Shown: in pieces, positions 6,927-14,421 of the stretch
Numbering within the stretch: position 1 is the stretch's first letter
How the letters are laid out: each line of letters opens with the position of its first letter
Assembly (NCBI GenBank): GCA_023416955.1
Contig: JAEZGM010000015.1
Span: 1-22,117, forward strand
Reading direction: 5' to 3'
Length of the DNA: 22,117 nucleotides
Source of the DNA: Bacillota bacterium
GTDB lineage: Bacteria > Bacillota > Clostridia > Oscillospirales > Acutalibacteraceae
Notes under the pieces: model-generated
What the model saw: only the letters and a program-made list of their open reading frames with translations
Databases searched by the model: none
Told to the model about the DNA's origin: nothing
Program-made: the position numbers and the translations under genes

Positions 6927-7178
6927 TTGAGCAGAGTAAGAAGGGAATTCGGGCTCGCCGCAGAGGCTGCCATGCCGACCCATATTGAGCTGAAGGGGAA
7001 CAGGGAAGCGGTGGTGGAGGGCTGCTCCGGCGTATTGGAATATGATACCGGTGTGGTTCGCGTAAGAGCGGGAAAACTAACCGTGCGCTTTTCCGGCCGG
7101 GGGCTTGTCATTCAATGCCTTACCACAGACTCCCTTGTGGTGACCGGATTCATTACGGGAATCGAGTTTTTGACTTGA
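6927..7178 (+). CDS. yqfC: Sporulation protein YqfC
   Basis: An 83-residue soluble protein, close to the family's usual length of about 90. The N-terminal half (AAEAAMPTHIELKGNREAVVEGCSGVLEY) and the strand-rich C-terminal half ending in a hydrophobic GFITGIEFL match the YqfC/YabP-like fold. In Bacillus yqfC is a sigma-E gene paired with yqfD. The start is TTG 6927 with GCAGGGA six bases upstream; the earlier ATG at 6920 is out of frame and stops quickly. The yqfD RBS overlaps the stop codon. The placement next to yqfD strongly supports the call. Confidence 0.85.
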   Translation: MSRVRREFGLAAEAAMPTHIELKGNREAVVEGCSGVLEYDTGVVRVRAGKLTVRFSGRGLVIQCLTTDSLVVTGFITGIEFLT

Positions 7179-7187
7179 GGTGATTGC

Positions 7188-8366
7188 ATGTTTTCCTTGT
7201 CGCTTACGCGGTGGTTGATGGGATACGTTCGGTTTGCGGTAATCGGCGGCAGTTTGGAACGGTTTTTAAATCAGTGCGCGCGTTCGGGTATCTACTTGTG
7301 GGACATCAGCAGCGGCACGGCGTGGGCGGCGTGCGTGCCTGCGGGGAGATACCGTTCCCTGCACCGCTGCGCGCGCCGCGCGGGCTGCCGATTGAAGGTG
7401 AGTGAGCGCCACGGCCTTCCGTTTGCCACAAAAGGAATACGGAAGCGGCGGGGACTGGTCGCGGGCGGCGTGGTGTTTGCCAGTGTGCTGATTGCGCTTT
7501 CCATGCACGTCTGGTCGTTTGAAGTCGTCGGCAACACGACGATTCCCACGGCGGATATCACGACGGAATTGGCAACTGTCGGCATGGCCCCCGGAGCACT
7601 CAAACGTGATTTGCATCCCGCGGAAATCCAGCATGTGCTCATGCTGAAATTTCCGCAAATCAGCTGGATGAGCGTCAACACACGCGGCTGCACTGCGGAA
7701 ATCCGACTGGAGGAAAAAACGGAGAAACCGCCGATTGAAACAAAGGATACCCGTCCCTGCAACATTAAGGCAGCGTTTACGGGGCAGATTGTGTCGCTTG
7801 AGGTTTACGCGGGAAAGCCGCTGGTAAAAGAGGGCGACGCCGTTGTGCAGGGGCAGCTCCTCGTCAGCGGCACCGTGGAAAACGAAGCGGGCGAAACATC
7901 TTTGAAACGCGCCTCCGCCCGAGTTTTTGCCGAAACTACCCGTTCCATGACGGTTGAAGTTCCGCTGCGGCAGTCGGTCGAAAAAGCGACGGGAAACGCA
8001 GTTGTGAGGCGAAGCCTGAATTTCATGGGTGTGCGTATTCCGCTGACGTTTACTTCAAAGCCGAGCGGTAATTACAGCCCGGAAGTTTCGTTTACGAAAG
8101 TCCGGCTCATGAATACAGTGCTTCCTTTGTCTGTATACGAAGAAAACTGGGTGGAGCACAAAACGGCGGAAATCCTCCTGACAAAACAGCAAGCGCTTGC
8201 ACAGGCGGAGCAAATGATGCTTGAGAAACAGAACACGGAATTGAAGGATGCCAAAATTCTTTCTTCCAGTACGGCCGACGAGATGGATGATTCCCGTCTG
8301 ATCTATACCGTCATGGCGAAATGCAGGGAAAATATCGCGCAGGAATCGGAAATCATCATAAATTGA
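7188..8366 (+). CDS. yqfD: Sporulation protein YqfD
   Basis: A 392-residue membrane-anchored protein. The N-terminal domain (about 1-85) ends in a basic stretch (TKGIRKRRG). One transmembrane helix follows (about 89-109), then an extracytoplasmic domain that begins FEVVGN and has a POTRA-like pattern (about 111-180). The remainder has a barrel-sandwich stretch (VVQGQLLVSG). This matches YqfD, a mother-cell sporulation protein of uncertain mechanism. The start ATG has a GAGGTGAT RBS that overlaps the yqfC stop. The operon seems to end here, because phoH has its own promoter beginning 25 bases after the stop codon. Confidence 0.9.
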   Translation: MFSLSLTRWLMGYVRFAVIGGSLERFLNQCARSGIYLWDISSGTAWAACVPAGRYRSLHRCARRAGCRLKVSERHGLPFATKGIRKRRGLVAGGVVFASVLIALSMHVWSFEVVGNTTIPTADITTELATVGMAPGALKRDLHPAEIQHVLMLKFPQISWMSVNTRGCTAEIRLEEKTEKPPIETKDTRPCNIKAAFTGQIVSLEVYAGKPLVKEGDAVVQGQLLVSGTVENEAGETSLKRASARVFAETTRSMTVEVPLRQSVEKATGNAVVRRSLNFMGVRIPLTFTSKPSGNYSPEVSFTKVRLMNTVLPLSVYEENWVEHKTAEILLTKQQALAQAEQMMLEKQNTELKDAKILSSSTADEMDDSRLIYTVMAKCRENIAQESEIIIN

Positions 8367-8391
8367 GCCGATTTTTTGTCACTAATTATTG

Positions 8392-8420
8392 GTGACGAAA
8401 TTGAAAAAATATGCTATAAT
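8392..8420 (+). promoter_or_regulatory. Extended -10 promoter of phoH-ybeY-dgkA-era
   Basis: TATAAT (8415-8420) is preceded by TG one base upstream (extended -10). A 17-base spacer separates it from GTGACG (8392-8397). The inverted repeat GTCAC (8378-8382) / GTGAC (8392-8396) covers the -35 and could be an operator. The promoter lies after the yqfD stop, which splits the housekeeping genes from the sporulation pair. Confidence 0.8.
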
Positions 8421-8481
8421 AAATGTAATTTACCGTGGGAAATCATACTCTCATACGGTAATAAAATCTAAAGGTGATGGA

Positions 8482-9441
8482 ATGCTCGAACAAAGGATTA
8501 ACATCGACCGTATGGAACAGGCGGTCGCTCTTTTCGGCAGCTTCGATGAAAATATAAAACTGGTGGAAAAAGAATACCACGTCAGCATTGTGGGGCGCGG
8601 AAGCGAAATAAAAGTTTCCGGCGAACCGGAGCAGGTCGCAATGGCGGTGCGCGCGATTGAGAGCCTGCTTACTTTGATTAATCACGGGGAAGCGCTCAGC
8701 GAGCAGAATGTGCGTTACAGCATGTCTCTTGTCAACGAAGGAAACGGCGACAAGGTCGAGGCGCTCGCCGGGGACTGCATCTGCATTACTTCGAAAGGCA
8801 AGCCCGTAAAGGCAAAAACGCTGGGTCAAAAGAAATACTGCACTGCGATTCAGCAGAACACCATCACGTTCGGTGTCGGCCCGGCGGGTACCGGAAAGAC
8901 GTATCTGGCGGTGGCGCTGGCTGTGACTGCGTTCCGCGCGCAGGAGGTTAACCGCATTATTCTGACCCGCCCCGCGGTGGAAGCGGGGGAAAAGCTGGGT
9001 TTTCTGCCCGGCGATTTGCAGCAGAAGGTCGACCCGTACCTGCGCCCGCTGTACGACGCGCTGTTTGATATGCTGGGTGCCGAAACCTACCAGCGCTATG
9101 TGGAGCGAGGCAATATTGAGGTCGCGCCGCTTGCCTATATGCGCGGGCGCACACTGGACGACAGCTTTATCATTTTAGACGAGGCGCAGAATACCACGCC
9201 GGAGCAGATGAAAATGTTTTTGACCCGGTTGGGATTCAACTCAAAAATGGTGATTACCGGCGATATTACGCAGATTGACCTTCCCGACGGGCGTCGTTCC
9301 GGTTTAAAGGACGCGACCCGAATTCTGCGCGGCGTCGATGATATTGCCCAGATCAGGTTTACCGAAAAAGATGTAGTGCGCCACAGGCTGGTGCAGGATA
9401 TCATAAAAGCTTATGAAAAAAATGAGGAGGCAGGGCGTTAA
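8482..9441 (+). CDS. PhoH-family ATPase (YbeZ-like)
   Basis: A cytoplasmic ATPase of the PhoH/YbeZ group, 319 residues from the start chosen here. The N-terminal KH-like region is followed by Walker A GPAGTGKT (about 133-140) and Walker B IILDEAQNTT (about 230-239). The family is linked to RNA metabolism and, through its neighbour YbeY, to ribosome maturation. The open frame extends back to a TTG at 8389, but the promoter's own -10 lies inside that extension. ATG 8482 has an AAGGTGATGG RBS and gives the family's normal length. ybeY follows after two bases. The name phoH is often used, but this chromosomal paralogue is not known to be phosphate-regulated. Confidence 0.93.
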   Translation: MLEQRINIDRMEQAVALFGSFDENIKLVEKEYHVSIVGRGSEIKVSGEPEQVAMAVRAIESLLTLINHGEALSEQNVRYSMSLVNEGNGDKVEALAGDCICITSKGKPVKAKTLGQKKYCTAIQQNTITFGVGPAGTGKTYLAVALAVTAFRAQEVNRIILTRPAVEAGEKLGFLPGDLQQKVDPYLRPLYDALFDMLGAETYQRYVERGNIEVAPLAYMRGRTLDDSFIILDEAQNTTPEQMKMFLTRLGFNSKMVITGDITQIDLPDGRRSGLKDATRILRGVDDIAQIRFTEKDVVRHRLVQDIIKAYEKNEEAGR

Positions 9442-9443
9442 TA

Positions 9444-9953
9444 ATGGAAAAAATAAGAGTCATCATTGATAACAAGCAAAAGGAAGTAAAAATCCCGACA
9501 GGGCTGCGCATGCTGGTGCGCCGCTGCTGCAATGCGGTGTTACGAATGGAAGAATTCCCGGATCCCGCTGAAATCAGCGTTACCTTCGTCAATAACGATC
9601 AGATTCAGGAGCTTAATAAACAATACCGTAATAAAGATATTTCAACAGACGTTCTTTCGTTCCCGATGGGGGAAAACGGTGTTTATGACGAGAATCACGC
9701 AACCGGAGCAAAAATCCTGGGCGATATCGTGATTTCCATGGAAAAAGCGGTCGATCAGGCCGAGCGCTACGGCCACAGCCTGGAGCGCGAAGTAGGCTAC
9801 CTGACGGCGCATTCAATGCTGCATCTGCTCGGCTATGACCATGAGCAAGGCGGCATGGAACGGGTGCATATGCGTGAAAAAGAGGAACAGGTCATGACAC
9901 AGCTTGGACTGCCGAGTACAAGCAGTTATGTGCTTGACGAGGACGAGGAATAA
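9444..9953 (+). CDS. ybeY: Endoribonuclease / rRNA maturation factor YbeY
   Basis: A 169-residue metalloprotein that acts in 16S rRNA 3' end maturation and ribosome quality control. The zinc site is intact: HSMLHLLGYDH with His123, His127 and His133. Upstream is the conserved stretch TDVLSFPMGE, typical of the UPF0054 family. The ATG is two bases after the phoH stop, with GAGGAGGCAGGG inside the 3' end of phoH as RBS. The phoH-ybeY pairing is widespread in bacteria, and the two proteins are thought to work in one pathway. Confidence 0.95.
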   Translation: MEKIRVIIDNKQKEVKIPTGLRMLVRRCCNAVLRMEEFPDPAEISVTFVNNDQIQELNKQYRNKDISTDVLSFPMGENGVYDENHATGAKILGDIVISMEKAVDQAERYGHSLEREVGYLTAHSMLHLLGYDHEQGGMERVHMREKEEQVMTQLGLPSTSSYVLDEDEE

Positions 9954-9956
9954 ATC

Positions 9957-10475
9957 TTGCGGTTTTTAAAAAGCTTCCGGTACGCTTTCCGGGGTATTAT
10001 ATACTGCATCAACAATGAGCGCAATATGAGAATTCATATGGTCGCTGCGGTCTATGTCCTGATTTTTTCAGCGTTTTTCGAACTGTCCGGTGAAGGGTAC
10101 GCCGTGCTTTTTTTGACGATTGCAGGCGTGATGACGGCGGAAATGTTCAATACCGTGGCTGAGGAGCTTTGCGATCTGGACGCGGCCAGTTTTCACCCCG
10201 TCGTTCGGATCATCAAGGATATGGCAGCCGGCGCTGTATTAATCTGTGCTCTTTTTTCCATTGCTGTCGGTATTAGCCTTTTTTGGCAGCCGATGAAATT
10301 CGCCGGAATTTTGCAGTTCTTCACAGCGCATTTACCGCTGCTGATCCTGCTTGTACTTTCCATTGCCGCAAGCGTGGTTTTTATCGCGGTGGGGCCGACC
10401 CGAATCCGCGATTATTTTCACAGGAAGAGAAACAGACAGTCACTGATTGACTCCATGTCAAATAAAGGAGAATGA
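9957..10475 (+). CDS. dgkA: Diacylglycerol/undecaprenol kinase (DgkA family), extended
   Basis: A membrane lipid kinase; Gram-positive members mainly phosphorylate undecaprenol and so feed cell-wall lipid carrier. Core motifs are NERNMRIH (20-27), the E-x2-N stretch AEMFNTVAEELCDL (61-74) and KDMAAGAVL (88-96), within three helices. The protein is 172 residues, longer than the usual 120-140. The extra C-terminus contains a fourth hydrophobic segment (about 126-146) and a basic tail. The motif usually read as NTAIE is NTVAE here. The start is TTG with GACGAGGAA upstream, three bases after the ybeY stop, and the end overlaps the region of the era start. Confidence 0.88.
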   Translation: MRFLKSFRYAFRGIIYCINNERNMRIHMVAAVYVLIFSAFFELSGEGYAVLFLTIAGVMTAEMFNTVAEELCDLDAASFHPVVRIIKDMAAGAVLICALFSIAVGISLFWQPMKFAGILQFFTAHLPLLILLVLSIAASVVFIAVGPTRIRDYFHRKRNRQSLIDSMSNKGE

Positions 10476-10477
10476 AT

Positions 10478-11398
10478 TTGCCGGAAATCGAAAATCAAAA
10501 ATCCGCGTTTATCGCGATTGTAGGCAGGCCGAATGTTGGAAAATCATCGCTTTTAAACGCGATGCTCGGGCAGAAGGTCGCGATTGTGTCGGACAAACCG
10601 CAGACGACGCGCACCCGCATTATGGGAGTGCTGACCCGCGAGGAAAATCAGCTGGTGTTTATCGACACGCCGGGTCTTTTAAAGCCGCACAACCGCTTGG
10701 GTGAATACATGGTGCGCTCCGTAACGGAATCCGTCGCGGGCGTGGACGCGTGCCTGCTGGTGGTTGAGGCGGGCAAGCACACTTCCCCTGCGGATTTGGA
10801 GCTGATCGAAAAATTCAAGTCGCTTTCGCTGCCGGTTGTTCTCGCCATCAATAAAATTGACTTGCTTCCTGACAAAACCGTATTAATGGGCCAGATTGCC
10901 CAGCTTGCGGCGCTGTATCCGTTTGAAGCTATCGTGCCTGTTTCGGCGCTGGACGGCAACGGCAAGGGGGACTTGACCCTTGAACTGGAAAAGCTGGCGA
11001 TGCCGGGCGGACATTTCTTTGAGGAAGATACCCTGACGGACCAGTCGGAACGTACACTTGCGGGTGAAATTGTGCGGGAAAAAATTCTGCGCCTTTGCAG
11101 TAAGGAAGTGCCGCACGGCATCGCTGTGGTCGTCGAAAAGATGCGCGAGCGCGAAAGCGGCGGCATCACAGATATCGACGCGACCATTTACTGTGAGAGG
11201 GATACGCATAAAGGAATTATCATCGGAAAAAACGGCGCGATGCTGAAAAGAATCGGTACGTTTGCCCGTTCCGATATGGAGCGCTTTTTTGACTGCAAAA
11301 TTAATTTGCAGCTTTGGGTGAAGGTGAAAGAGGATTGGCGCAACCGCCCGGAGCTGTTGCACAGCTTCGGCTTCGACAAAACGGATTTTGACCTGTAA
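10478..11398 (+). CDS. era: GTPase Era
   Basis: An essential-type GTPase that binds the 3' end of 16S rRNA during 30S assembly. GTPase motifs are G1 GRPNVGKS, G2 PQTTRTRI, G3 DTPG, G4 NKID and G5 VSALDGNG. The C-terminal KH domain is complete (IGKNGAMLKRIG, then LQLWVKVKEDWRNRP). It is about 306 residues, the normal size. Start choice: ATG 10472 overlaps the dgkA stop but is only one base from the AAAGGAG (10464-10470). TTG 10478 is seven bases away and better placed, so I chose it; ATG 10472 is the alternative. No cdd gene lies between dgkA and era, unlike in Bacillus. I see no convincing terminator after it, only small palindromes at 11426-11466. Confidence 0.96.
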   Translation: MPEIENQKSAFIAIVGRPNVGKSSLLNAMLGQKVAIVSDKPQTTRTRIMGVLTREENQLVFIDTPGLLKPHNRLGEYMVRSVTESVAGVDACLLVVEAGKHTSPADLELIEKFKSLSLPVVLAINKIDLLPDKTVLMGQIAQLAALYPFEAIVPVSALDGNGKGDLTLELEKLAMPGGHFFEEDTLTDQSERTLAGEIVREKILRLCSKEVPHGIAVVVEKMRERESGGITDIDATIYCERDTHKGIIIGKNGAMLKRIGTFARSDMERFFDCKINLQLWVKVKEDWRNRPELLHSFGFDKTDFDL

Positions 11399-11475
11399 GC
11401 CGTGGGTTATCTTATTTTGACGATCCTTCGAAGTGAGCGAAGCAGGTTGATTCCGCTTTTAAAAGCACATTTTTC

Positions 11476-11505
11476 TTGAGAATGATGTCATATTATGGTG
11501 ATAAT
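11476..11505 (+). promoter_or_regulatory. Candidate promoter for yqzL-recO
   Basis: TTGAGA (11476-11481), 18-base spacer, GATAAT (11500-11505). It sits between era and the hairpin that precedes yqzL. This gives the recO unit a possible own start. Confidence 0.5.
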
Positions 11506-11527
11506 TCATTTATTTACCGCTCATAAA

Positions 11528-11570
11528 CCCTTTTTAACGGCAAATACTGTAATCAGCACGTTAAAAAGGG
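11528..11570 (+). repeat. Perfect 12-bp inverted repeat before the yqzL RBS
   Basis: CCCTTTTTAACG (11528-11539) pairs fully with CGTTAAAAAGGG (11559-11570) across a 19-base loop. The last GGG of the right arm is the first part of the yqzL Shine-Dalgarno region (GGGAGTGGAG). No T run follows on either strand, so it is not a standard terminator. Confidence 0.65.
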
Positions 11571-11580
11571 AGTGGAGAGA

Positions 11581-11745
11581 ATGGATGAAAAAACCGCTTG
11601 GAACTGCTTTGAACATACAGGAAATGTGATGGATTATTTGATTTACAGCCAGTGTAAGCACAGGGAAGAGGAATTGCAGACACGGGAGGTTCCCGATGCA
11701 GATAGAGACCGAGGGTCTGGTGATCACGGAGCAGTCAGTGGGTGA
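11581..11745 (+). CDS. yqzL: YqzL-like small protein
   Basis: A 54-residue protein between era and recO, exactly where Bacillus has yqzL. The N-terminal half fits the YqzL family pattern: an aromatic W-x2-F, then TGN, then a YL-x-Y stretch (AWNCFEHTGNVMDYLIYSQC). The C-terminal half is charged and probably unstructured. The function of the family is unknown. The ATG follows GGGAGTGGAG. The last 50 bases overlap the recO start in another frame, which suggests translational coupling. Its short length means it is easily missed in annotation. Confidence 0.7.
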   Translation: MDEKTAWNCFEHTGNVMDYLIYSQCKHREEELQTREVPDADRDRGSGDHGAVSG

Positions 11746-12472
11746 GAGTGACCGCCTGGTAACCATTTTAACGCGGCAGGAAGGCGTATTACGCGCGTTT
11801 GCCAAAAAAGCAAACAAGCTGAAAAGCAGCAAGCTGTCGGCAACGCAGCTTTTCAGCTATTCCCGCTTTACTATTTTTAAGGGGCGGGACAAATACATAA
11901 TTGACGAAGCACAGCCGATTGAGGTATTTTTTGACCTTCGGCGCGACATTGAGCGCCTTTCCCTTGCCCAGTACTTTTGCGAGCTGGCAGCAGCGCTGGC
12001 CCCGCGCGAAGCCGAGGCCGGGGATTTTTTGCGTTTAATGCTGAATTCGTTTCATTTTCTGTCCAAGGGCAGCCGCTCGAACCTGATGCTGAAAGCGGTG
12101 TCGGAAATGCGCATGCTGTCGCTTTCCGGATATATGCCCAATTTGATCTGCTGCGCCGATTGTTCCTGTTATGAAGCCAATAAAATGTTTTTCCTCCCGC
12201 GCAGCGGTGTCATTTACTGCGGCGATTGTTTTCGGCCGGGTGCGGAACCGGCGATCGCACTTACCCGCGGCGCGCTGACCGGTTTGCGCCACACGATTTA
12301 CGCTGAATTCGACAAGCTGTTTTCATTCAGCCTTTCTCCGCGCGGACTGCATGAGATGGGGCTTGCCAGTGAACAGTATGTACTGAGCACGCTGCAGCGC
12401 GGCTTTAAAACGCTGGATTTTTACCATCAGATCGCGCAGTTTGAAGTTCCAAAAACGGAGGAAACGCAATGA
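11696..12472 (+). CDS. recO: DNA repair protein RecO
   Basis: RecF-pathway mediator that anneals single strands and helps load RecA on SSB-coated DNA. It is 258 residues with an N-terminal OB fold (about 1-80) opening with EGLVITEQSVGESDRLVTILT. The helical region carries a zinc finger: Cys153-x2-Cys156 and Cys175-x2-Cys178. The start ATG has a GGAGGTT RBS inside yqzL. Its stop overlaps the next gene by four bases (ATGA), so the SnoaL-GNAT gene is translationally coupled. Confidence 0.94.
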   Translation: MQIETEGLVITEQSVGESDRLVTILTRQEGVLRAFAKKANKLKSSKLSATQLFSYSRFTIFKGRDKYIIDEAQPIEVFFDLRRDIERLSLAQYFCELAAALAPREAEAGDFLRLMLNSFHFLSKGSRSNLMLKAVSEMRMLSLSGYMPNLICCADCSCYEANKMFFLPRSGVIYCGDCFRPGAEPAIALTRGALTGLRHTIYAEFDKLFSFSLSPRGLHEMGLASEQYVLSTLQRGFKTLDFYHQIAQFEVPKTEETQ

Positions 12473-13350
12473 ACGCAATGGAGCAGAATATAAAGAATTA
12501 TTTTGCCTCATGGCTTGCGAAAGACGCTTCGGTACTTTCACAGGTCTTTGCCGAGGACGCCGTTTATTATGAATCCTACGGGCCTGCTTATCAGGGCTTG
12601 GGCGAAATTAGACGCTGGTTTGACGATTGGAACCGGCGGGGTACCGTGCTGAAATGGGATATTTATGAAACGATACAGCAGGGAGATGCGCTCATTTGCA
12701 AGTGGTATTTCGAGTGCGATTGCGAAGGCACAGTCGGCGGATTTGACGGCGTTTCCTGGGTTTTGTATGACTATGAGGGGAAGATAAGGGAATTGAGGGA
12801 GTATGCCGCCAAACTGCCGTACGTTTTCCCCTATTCGAAGCAGGCTGAGGAGCCTTTGCTTTTTCGCAGAGCGGGAAGCAGCGATCTTCTAAAAATCAAT
12901 TCTATGTTTCAAAGTGCGCTAAATCATCTGCGGGAGCAGGGAATTGATCAGTGGGACGAGGTTTATCCTGACAGTGACGTACTCGCGCAGGACATTGCGG
13001 AGCATAGCATGTATGTGGTATTGAGAGAAGATGCGATTATCTCTGCCGTCACACTGAACGAGGAACAGCCGCCGGAGTATGAAACCGTCGGCTGGCGTAT
13101 TCAGGGTGGGAAAATAGCTGTAATACACCGCCTTTGTGTAAACGCAGAGGAGCAGGGGAAAGGCTATGGCAAGCACACCGTGCTGCTCGCGGAGCAGGAA
13201 CTTCGGAAGCAGGGCTTTTCCCGTATTCGTTTGGACGCATTTACACTGAATTCGTATTCAAACCGGCTGTATGAAACTCTCGGCTATCAAAAAGCAGGTA
13301 CAGTGCAGTTCCGCAAGGGTGCGTTCTATTGCTACGAAAAGAGCTTATAA
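12469..13350 (+). CDS. SnoaL-like domain fused to GNAT acetyltransferase
   Basis: A 293-residue two-domain protein. Residues about 3-118 look like a SnoaL/NTF2-like fold of the nuclear-transport-factor superfamily (YFASWLAKDASVLSQVFAED, then GLGEIRRWFDDW), known in small-ligand binding proteins and enzymes. Residues about 130-293 are a GNAT N-acetyltransferase with the acetyl-CoA loop QGKGYG (229-234) and a C-terminal NRLYETLGYQKAG signature. The substrates are not identifiable. The ATG overlaps the recO stop and has GGAGG upstream; another ATG three codons later is possible. A coupled job of ligand binding and acetylation is inference. It is unusual in a recO operon. Confidence 0.85.
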   Translation: MNAMEQNIKNYFASWLAKDASVLSQVFAEDAVYYESYGPAYQGLGEIRRWFDDWNRRGTVLKWDIYETIQQGDALICKWYFECDCEGTVGGFDGVSWVLYDYEGKIRELREYAAKLPYVFPYSKQAEEPLLFRRAGSSDLLKINSMFQSALNHLREQGIDQWDEVYPDSDVLAQDIAEHSMYVVLREDAIISAVTLNEEQPPEYETVGWRIQGGKIAVIHRLCVNAEEQGKGYGKHTVLLAEQELRKQGFSRIRLDAFTLNSYSNRLYETLGYQKAGTVQFRKGAFYCYEKSL

Positions 13351-13415
13351 CGGCAATATGGAATAAAGATCAGTTATTGATTCATTAACAAGGTTCGAAA
13401 ACACATGGAGTACCT

Positions 13416-14291
13416 ATGAAAAAACAATCTTTACCGCGCAGAATCCTGCTCATGGGAGCGGCTGCCGTATTCACCCTGTTTCCGGAAAATTATCTGCTTT
13501 CCGTCTCAGAGTATCAGGTACGTTCGGAAAAAATACCGCGTGCTTTCGACGGGTACCGAATCTGCCAGCTTTCCGATTTGCACAGTAAAAGTTATGGCAA
13601 AGAAAATTGCAGGCTGCTCCGTAAAATCGAAGAGTCGCATCCCAATCTGCTCGTACTGACCGGCGATATGGTGACCAGAACAGATACCGACCACCACGTG
13701 TTTCTGAATTTAGCGGAAAAGCTGGCCGAAAAGTATCGGGTCTATTATATTGTGGGCAATCATGAACAGGAAATGGGGCGCTCCGATTTGAGCGCCTACC
13801 TTGCACAGATCAGGAAACTTGGAATCCGTATTCTGGATAATGAAAAAGTGGAGCTTGAGCGGGGCGGCGATCATATTGCCCTTTACGGAATGTGGTTTTC
13901 GCTGAAATATTATAAAGAATCGAAACAGATTACCCGCCATGAAGAATTCGGCCGCAGGCAGATGCAAAGGACAATGGGCGAGTACGACCCTTCGCACTAT
14001 GGCATCCTTTTGACGCACGATCCGCTCCGCTTTCCGGTTTATGCCGGCTGGGGCGCCGACCTGACGCTTTGCGGGCATGTGCACGGCGGAATGATCCGGT
14101 TGCCGTTCGGGGTCGGGCTGCTGTCGCCTGAACGCCGGTTTTTTCCGAAGTATAGCGGCGGGGTTTATGAATTGGACGGGAAGAAAATGATTGTCAGCAG
14201 GGGCCTTGGCAGCGGTACTTTCGGCGCGCGTATTCATAATGTGCCGGAAATTGTGAACATTACGCTGCGTACCGGCCAAACAGACGGTTAA
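13416..14291 (+). CDS. Membrane-anchored metallophosphoesterase (YkuE/YaeI-like)
   Basis: A calcineurin-like phosphoesterase of 291 residues. One hydrophobic N-terminal segment (about 9-29) anchors it, with the catalytic domain probably outside the membrane. The dimetal motifs are complete: DLH (Asp54, His56), GD (Asp84), GNHE (Asn115, His116), THD (His201) and GHVHGG (220-225). Related proteins hydrolyse lipid or cell-wall phosphoesters such as UDP-diacylglucosamine (YaeI-type); the substrate here is unknown. The ATG has a GGAG about seven bases upstream. It is followed by a MITE-like inverted repeat. Confidence 0.9.
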   Translation: MKKQSLPRRILLMGAAAVFTLFPENYLLSVSEYQVRSEKIPRAFDGYRICQLSDLHSKSYGKENCRLLRKIEESHPNLLVLTGDMVTRTDTDHHVFLNLAEKLAEKYRVYYIVGNHEQEMGRSDLSAYLAQIRKLGIRILDNEKVELERGGDHIALYGMWFSLKYYKESKQITRHEEFGRRQMQRTMGEYDPSHYGILLTHDPLRFPVYAGWGADLTLCGHVHGGMIRLPFGVGLLSPERRFFPKYSGGVYELDGKKMIVSRGLGSGTFGARIHNVPEIVNITLRTGQTDG

Positions 14292-14302
14292 TATCGCGGT
14301 TA

Positions 14303-14373
14303 TATAGTCAGTTAATTTGAAAACAGAACCAATCTCCATTTTCTCGGGTGTTTTTTGAAGTTAACTGACTATA
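14303..14373 (+). mobile_element. 71-bp MITE-like inverted-repeat element
   Basis: Perfect 13-bp terminal repeats TATAGTCAGTTAA (14303-14315) and TTAACTGACTATA (14361-14373) extend to about 22 bp with two mismatches. The ends are TA, as expected for TA-targeting IS630/Tc1-type elements (inference). It has no coding capacity and lies in the 130-bp gap before mutS2. The alternative is an unusually long hairpin terminator for the phosphoesterase gene, because a T-run (14350-14356) lies inside, but that run is in the stem region and not after it. Confidence 0.55.
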
Positions 14374-14421
14374 GATATAGATTATTGAAATATTCTTTGT
14401 TCATTCAGAAAGGAATGTAAG

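Noticed and set aside
7184..7405. 73-codon plus-strand frame overlapping the start of yqfD
   Set aside because: Shadow of yqfD in another frame without its own RBS or homology.
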